Shown here: positions 61,448 through 64,000 of the stretch, piece by piece
Layout: each line of letters starts with the position of its first letter
Position numbering within the stretch: position 1 is the stretch's first letter
Assembly: GCF_031127835.1 (NCBI RefSeq)
Contig: NZ_JARXHX010000004.1
Span: 309,448 to 373,447, forward strand
Reading direction: 5' to 3'
Length of the DNA stretch: 64,000 nt
From: Pelagicoccus sp. SDUM812002
GTDB lineage: Bacteria; Verrucomicrobiota; Verrucomicrobiia; Opitutales; Opitutaceae
Position numbers and translations under genes: made by a program
Notes under the pieces: generated by a model
What the model was told of the DNA's origin: nothing
The model's database searches: none
What the model saw: the letters and a program-made list of their open reading frames with translations, nothing else

Positions 61448-64000
61448 TATAACATTTTTTCGGATACAGGGAGCTAAGGCGATATTAGCTGCCTTGCTTG
61501 CTTCTCAAGGGTTGCCGCTAGCCTTCTCGCAAGATAGCTGGGCCTTCGAGCCGGAACCCGATGCGTTCGATGCTGCGGCATCGTTTGATCTTCGATCGCT
61601 TAACGAAGACGAGGCCGGGCAGAGCGGTTGGGTTGAGGTCGACGATGCGGGCGACTTTGTGCGCGGCGATGGGGAATCGATACGCTTTTGGGCGGTGAAT
61701 ACAGATGTATCGCGCCAGTTTCCATATCAACCACGACCTGGCGCGGGATGGAGCGACGCACCTGATATTGATCGTCATGCACGATGGTTGGCCAAGCGTG
61801 GCGTTAACCTAATCCGTTTGCACAGCCACATCAATCCGCGTGCGGATACGCAGGAATTGGACGAGGTGAACGACAGCGAGGTGGAGTGGATCTTTCGCTC
61901 GGTCGGCGCCATGAAGCGAGCGGGCGTGTACACGATGGTATCGCCCTACTGGGCGAACACTATGGAGAGCAATGATAGCCGTTGGGATACGGACTGGGAG
62001 GGCGGTCACCATGGTCTGCTCTTCTTCGATGCGGAGATTCAAGCTGCCTACAAAGAGTGGCTACGCCAGCTCTTCACCACGCCCAGCGATTACCTCGGAG
62101 GTAAGACCTTAGCGGAGGAACCTGCGTTGGCGATGTTCCAGATCCAGAACGAAGACAGCCTGCTGTTTTGGACCGTCAATGCGCTTAAAGAGGGGCCAAA
62201 ACGTCGCTTAGGCGCTCAGTTCTTCACTTGGGCGCAGGGCAAGTATGGTTCGATTGAAGCAGCCTTCGAAAACTGGGGAACGGCGTATTCAGGAGATGAC
62301 GACATCGAAAACGGAGTTCTCGGAATCGCCAATATTTGGGACCTGACGGGAGACGGTAAGGCTGCTCATGGTTCGACGCCTCGCTTAGATGACCAGATGC
62401 AGTTTTGGGTGGAGACTATGCGAGACTTCAATGCGGAGATTGCCCGTTTCGTGCGAGAAGATCTGAATTGCCCTGTGCTGATTAATCCCGGCAATTGGAA
62501 AACAGCTGATGTGATCTTGATGGAAGACAGTGAGCGGTACAGCCAGACCAGCGGCGACGTGATCGCGGTGAATCGCTACTTCGGAGGAGTCCACCAAGGA
62601 GACAACAACGGTTGGGCGATTGAATCGGGGGACTTTTACACAAATCGATCCGTTCTTAAGGATGCGGCTCGCTCGTTTCCGATTAGCGTGAAGCAGGTGA
62701 AGGGTAAGCCCATGATGGTGACGGAAAGCACTTGGGTCATGCCGACGGATACTGGCTTTGAGAGCTCGATGCTGCTCTCAGCCTATTCTTCGCTTTCGGG
62801 TTTCGATGCGTATTTCTGGTTTGTGGGGCAGACGGAAGGATTTACTCCGCCGCGCTCGGCAAATGGATACAATGCCTCTCAAGCGAAGTGGCTTTGTTTG
62901 ACCCCGGATATGGCAGGGCAGTGGCCCGCGGCTGCGTTAGCGTTTCGCAAAGGCTATATCAAGCGGGGAAAGCCAGTGGTGCAGGAGCATCGTTCGCTTG
63001 AATCGCTGTGGCAGCGCAAGTCGCCCATCATCGCAGAGAGCGCCAGCTTTGACCCAAACCGCGATAGCGGGGACCAAGCTCCCGATTCGTCCATGGAGGG
63101 CGGTGTCGACCCGCTCGCATTTTTGGTAGGGCCCGTCACTATGGAGTTCGGAGGTAGCGAAAGCGACAACGCAGTGATGGAAGATTTGGAGTCATACATC
63201 GAGCGGACTGAAAACGGTGAAAGGGTTAGGAGCGAAACGGGGCAGATCCTTTTGGATACGGATCAAAACCTGTTTACGGTCGATGCGTCGCACGTTCAAT
63301 CGATGATCTCATATAAACCCACCGTCCAAGCGTTGAGTGCGGTCACGTTTGAAAGCTCGGGACCATCCGTTTCGGCTTCTGTCATAAGCCTAGACGGCTA
63401 TCCGATCGTTGCCTCAGGTAAACTCTTGGTGCAAGTTGGCACACGCTCCCGTCCGACGGGCTGGGAAGATGAAGAGGCGACCATCGAGGTATCCGGTGAG
63501 CCAGTACCGGCACGAAAGATCGTTAGCTATGGCGAAGCTCCTTGGAGATTGGAGTCGGCTGATCTCAAGATAAGTGTCAAGAATCCGGGCCTGCAAACGG
63601 CTCACGCTTTGGATGCCAACGGAATGCCGATTGCGGAGTTACCTCTAGATATTGAAGACGGAGTCGCAACGTTCGATTTCCCAGAAGGCACTCTCTACGT
63701 CGTTTTAGAGGGAGCGAGCGGCCTGAGCTATGACATCTGGAAGTCCATGTTCCCTTGGGACTCCGAATCTGCGGATGCATTGGTTTCCGCTGATCCCGAT
63801 GGTGACGGCGCGTCCAATTTGATCGAGTTCGCGAGAGCTGGAAATCCGCTACGTTTCGATGGTGAAGCCTTGGAAAAGGCCGAATTCAATGACATGGCAG
63901 AGGCTCCGGCTTTGACGGTTTCCTATCGCCGGAACGCCATTATGGTAGGCGTGGAAGATGGCTTCGAGTATTCAGAGGACCTTCGAGATTGGACGGAGCT
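61434..64000 (+). CDS. Secreted clan-A glycoside-hydrolase-like enzyme (partial, runs off right edge)
   Basis: 855 codons are visible from the ATG at 61434 (a second ATG follows at 61437). There is a signal peptide (ILAALLASQGLPLAFS), then an N-terminal segment with SIRFWAVNTDVSRQFPYQPRPG. A TIM-barrel (~75-480) follows, with WLAKRGVNLIRLHSH, MVSPYW, FQIQNEDSLLFW (Glu240 as likely acid/base) and MMVTESTW (Glu431 as likely nucleophile), the arrangement of clan GH-A enzymes with the catalytic Glu at strands 4 and 7. Beta-sandwich regions follow. The final visible part (DIWKSMFPWDSESADALVSADPDGDGASNLIEF) is a dockerin-like/thrombospondin type-3-like calcium segment often near the C-terminus of Verrucomicrobia secreted proteins. 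The substrate is unknown. Confidence 0.88.
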   Translation, partial: MMKNNITFFRIQGAKAILAALLASQGLPLAFSQDSWAFEPEPDAFDAAASFDLRSLNEDEAGQSGWVEVDDAGDFVRGDGESIRFWAVNTDVSRQFPYQPRPGAGWSDAPDIDRHARWLAKRGVNLIRLHSHINPRADTQELDEVNDSEVEWIFRSVGAMKRAGVYTMVSPYWANTMESNDSRWDTDWEGGHHGLLFFDAEIQAAYKEWLRQLFTTPSDYLGGKTLAEEPALAMFQIQNEDSLLFWTVNALKEGPKRRLGAQFFTWAQGKYGSIEAAFENWGTAYSGDDDIENGVLGIANIWDLTGDGKAAHGSTPRLDDQMQFWVETMRDFNAEIARFVREDLNCPVLINPGNWKTADVILMEDSERYSQTSGDVIAVNRYFGGVHQGDNNGWAIESGDFYTNRSVLKDAARSFPISVKQVKGKPMMVTESTWVMPTDTGFESSMLLSAYSSLSGFDAYFWFVGQTEGFTPPRSANGYNASQAKWLCLTPDMAGQWPAAALAFRKGYIKRGKPVVQEHRSLESLWQRKSPIIAESASFDPNRDSGDQAPDSSMEGGVDPLAFLVGPVTMEFGGSESDNAVMEDLESYIERTENGERVRSETGQILLDTDQNLFTVDASHVQSMISYKPTVQALSAVTFESSGPSVSASVISLDGYPIVASGKLLVQVGTRSRPTGWEDEEATIEVSGEPVPARKIVSYGEAPWRLESADLKISVKNPGLQTAHALDANGMPIAELPLDIEDGVATFDFPEGTLYVVLEGASGLSYDIWKSMFPWDSESADALVSADPDGDGASNLIEFARAGNPLRFDGEALEKAEFNDMAEAPALTVSYRRNAIMVGVEDGFEYSEDLRDWTE

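Noticed and set aside
1..64000. CRISPR array, rRNA, tRNA or prophage
   Set aside because: No regularly spaced direct repeats, rRNA core sequences, convincing tRNA or phage structural genes were seen.

Overview
The window looks like a chromosomal segment of a heterotrophic Gram-negative bacterium, most likely a Verrucomicrobiota member of the Opitutae (Pelagicoccus/Coraliomargarita-like). This is inferred from the TonB-dependent receptor with a Verrucomicrobia-style N-terminus (acidic stretch, then 'FELSPFTVSGEE'), the ASPIC/UnbV FG-GAP protein, the large set of secreted polysaccharide enzymes, the orphan FtsX-like permease and REP/RAYT-type repeats. No rRNA, tRNA or CRISPR array was seen. All functions are read from motifs by eye; no database search was run.

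Region 1 (1-16142, all minus strand): a compact nonribosomal peptide synthetase (NRPS) locus. Transcription order is TonB-dependent receptor, Sfp-type phosphopantetheinyl transferase, HupE/UreJ-type membrane protein, stand-alone carrier protein, ornithine cyclodeaminase-like enzyme, acyl-CoA-dehydrogenase-like oxidase, stand-alone adenylation enzyme, C-A-T module (predicted Asn/Asp) and C-A-T-TE module that runs off the left edge. From the HupE gene onward the genes overlap or are separated by 0-6 bp. The stand-alone A, carrier and dehydrogenase trio matches prolyl-carrier to pyrrolyl-carrier starter machinery, and the cyclodeaminase could supply proline. The 4-bp link between the HupE-type gene and the carrier gene, plus the receptor upstream, suggests a metal-binding peptide and its uptake system. 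The last module has a degenerate condensation motif, a cysteine-nucleophile thioesterase and a C-terminal extension.

Region 2 (16851-36200): mixed core and accessory genes. It holds a secreted TPR protein, REP-like palindromes, a membrane-anchored BTAD/TolB-like/TPR regulator, a DUF3016-type protein with a good terminator, a Kef-type antiporter, a single-chain MmeI-like (type IIL) restriction-modification enzyme with a divergent uncharacterised gene, a decayed RAYT transposase, an ADOP-type permease, a broken secreted gene and three small envelope proteins.

Region 3 (37071-41522): an insertion-sequence-bounded island. A decayed IS5-like element truncates a GNAT acetyltransferase gene. Next to it are a nonsense-interrupted EamA transporter and an intact LysE exporter, and an IS701-like element with a one-base frameshift closes the other side.

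Region 4 (41627-64000): a sugar acetyltransferase and an EI24 membrane protein, then a carbohydrate-utilisation region. It contains an oligogalacturonate-lyase-like protein, a triple-SGNH esterase, a single SGNH hydrolase, a DASS carboxylate transporter (with a remnant of a second copy about 2.6 kb away), a Gfo/Idh/MocA oxidoreductase and a nucleoside-hydrolase-like secreted protein. A co-directional TonB receptor, TPR protein, FG-GAP/UnbV protein and glycoside hydrolase (running off the right edge) end the window; they resemble a SusD-less polysaccharide-utilisation unit, with pectin-type glycans the most likely theme.
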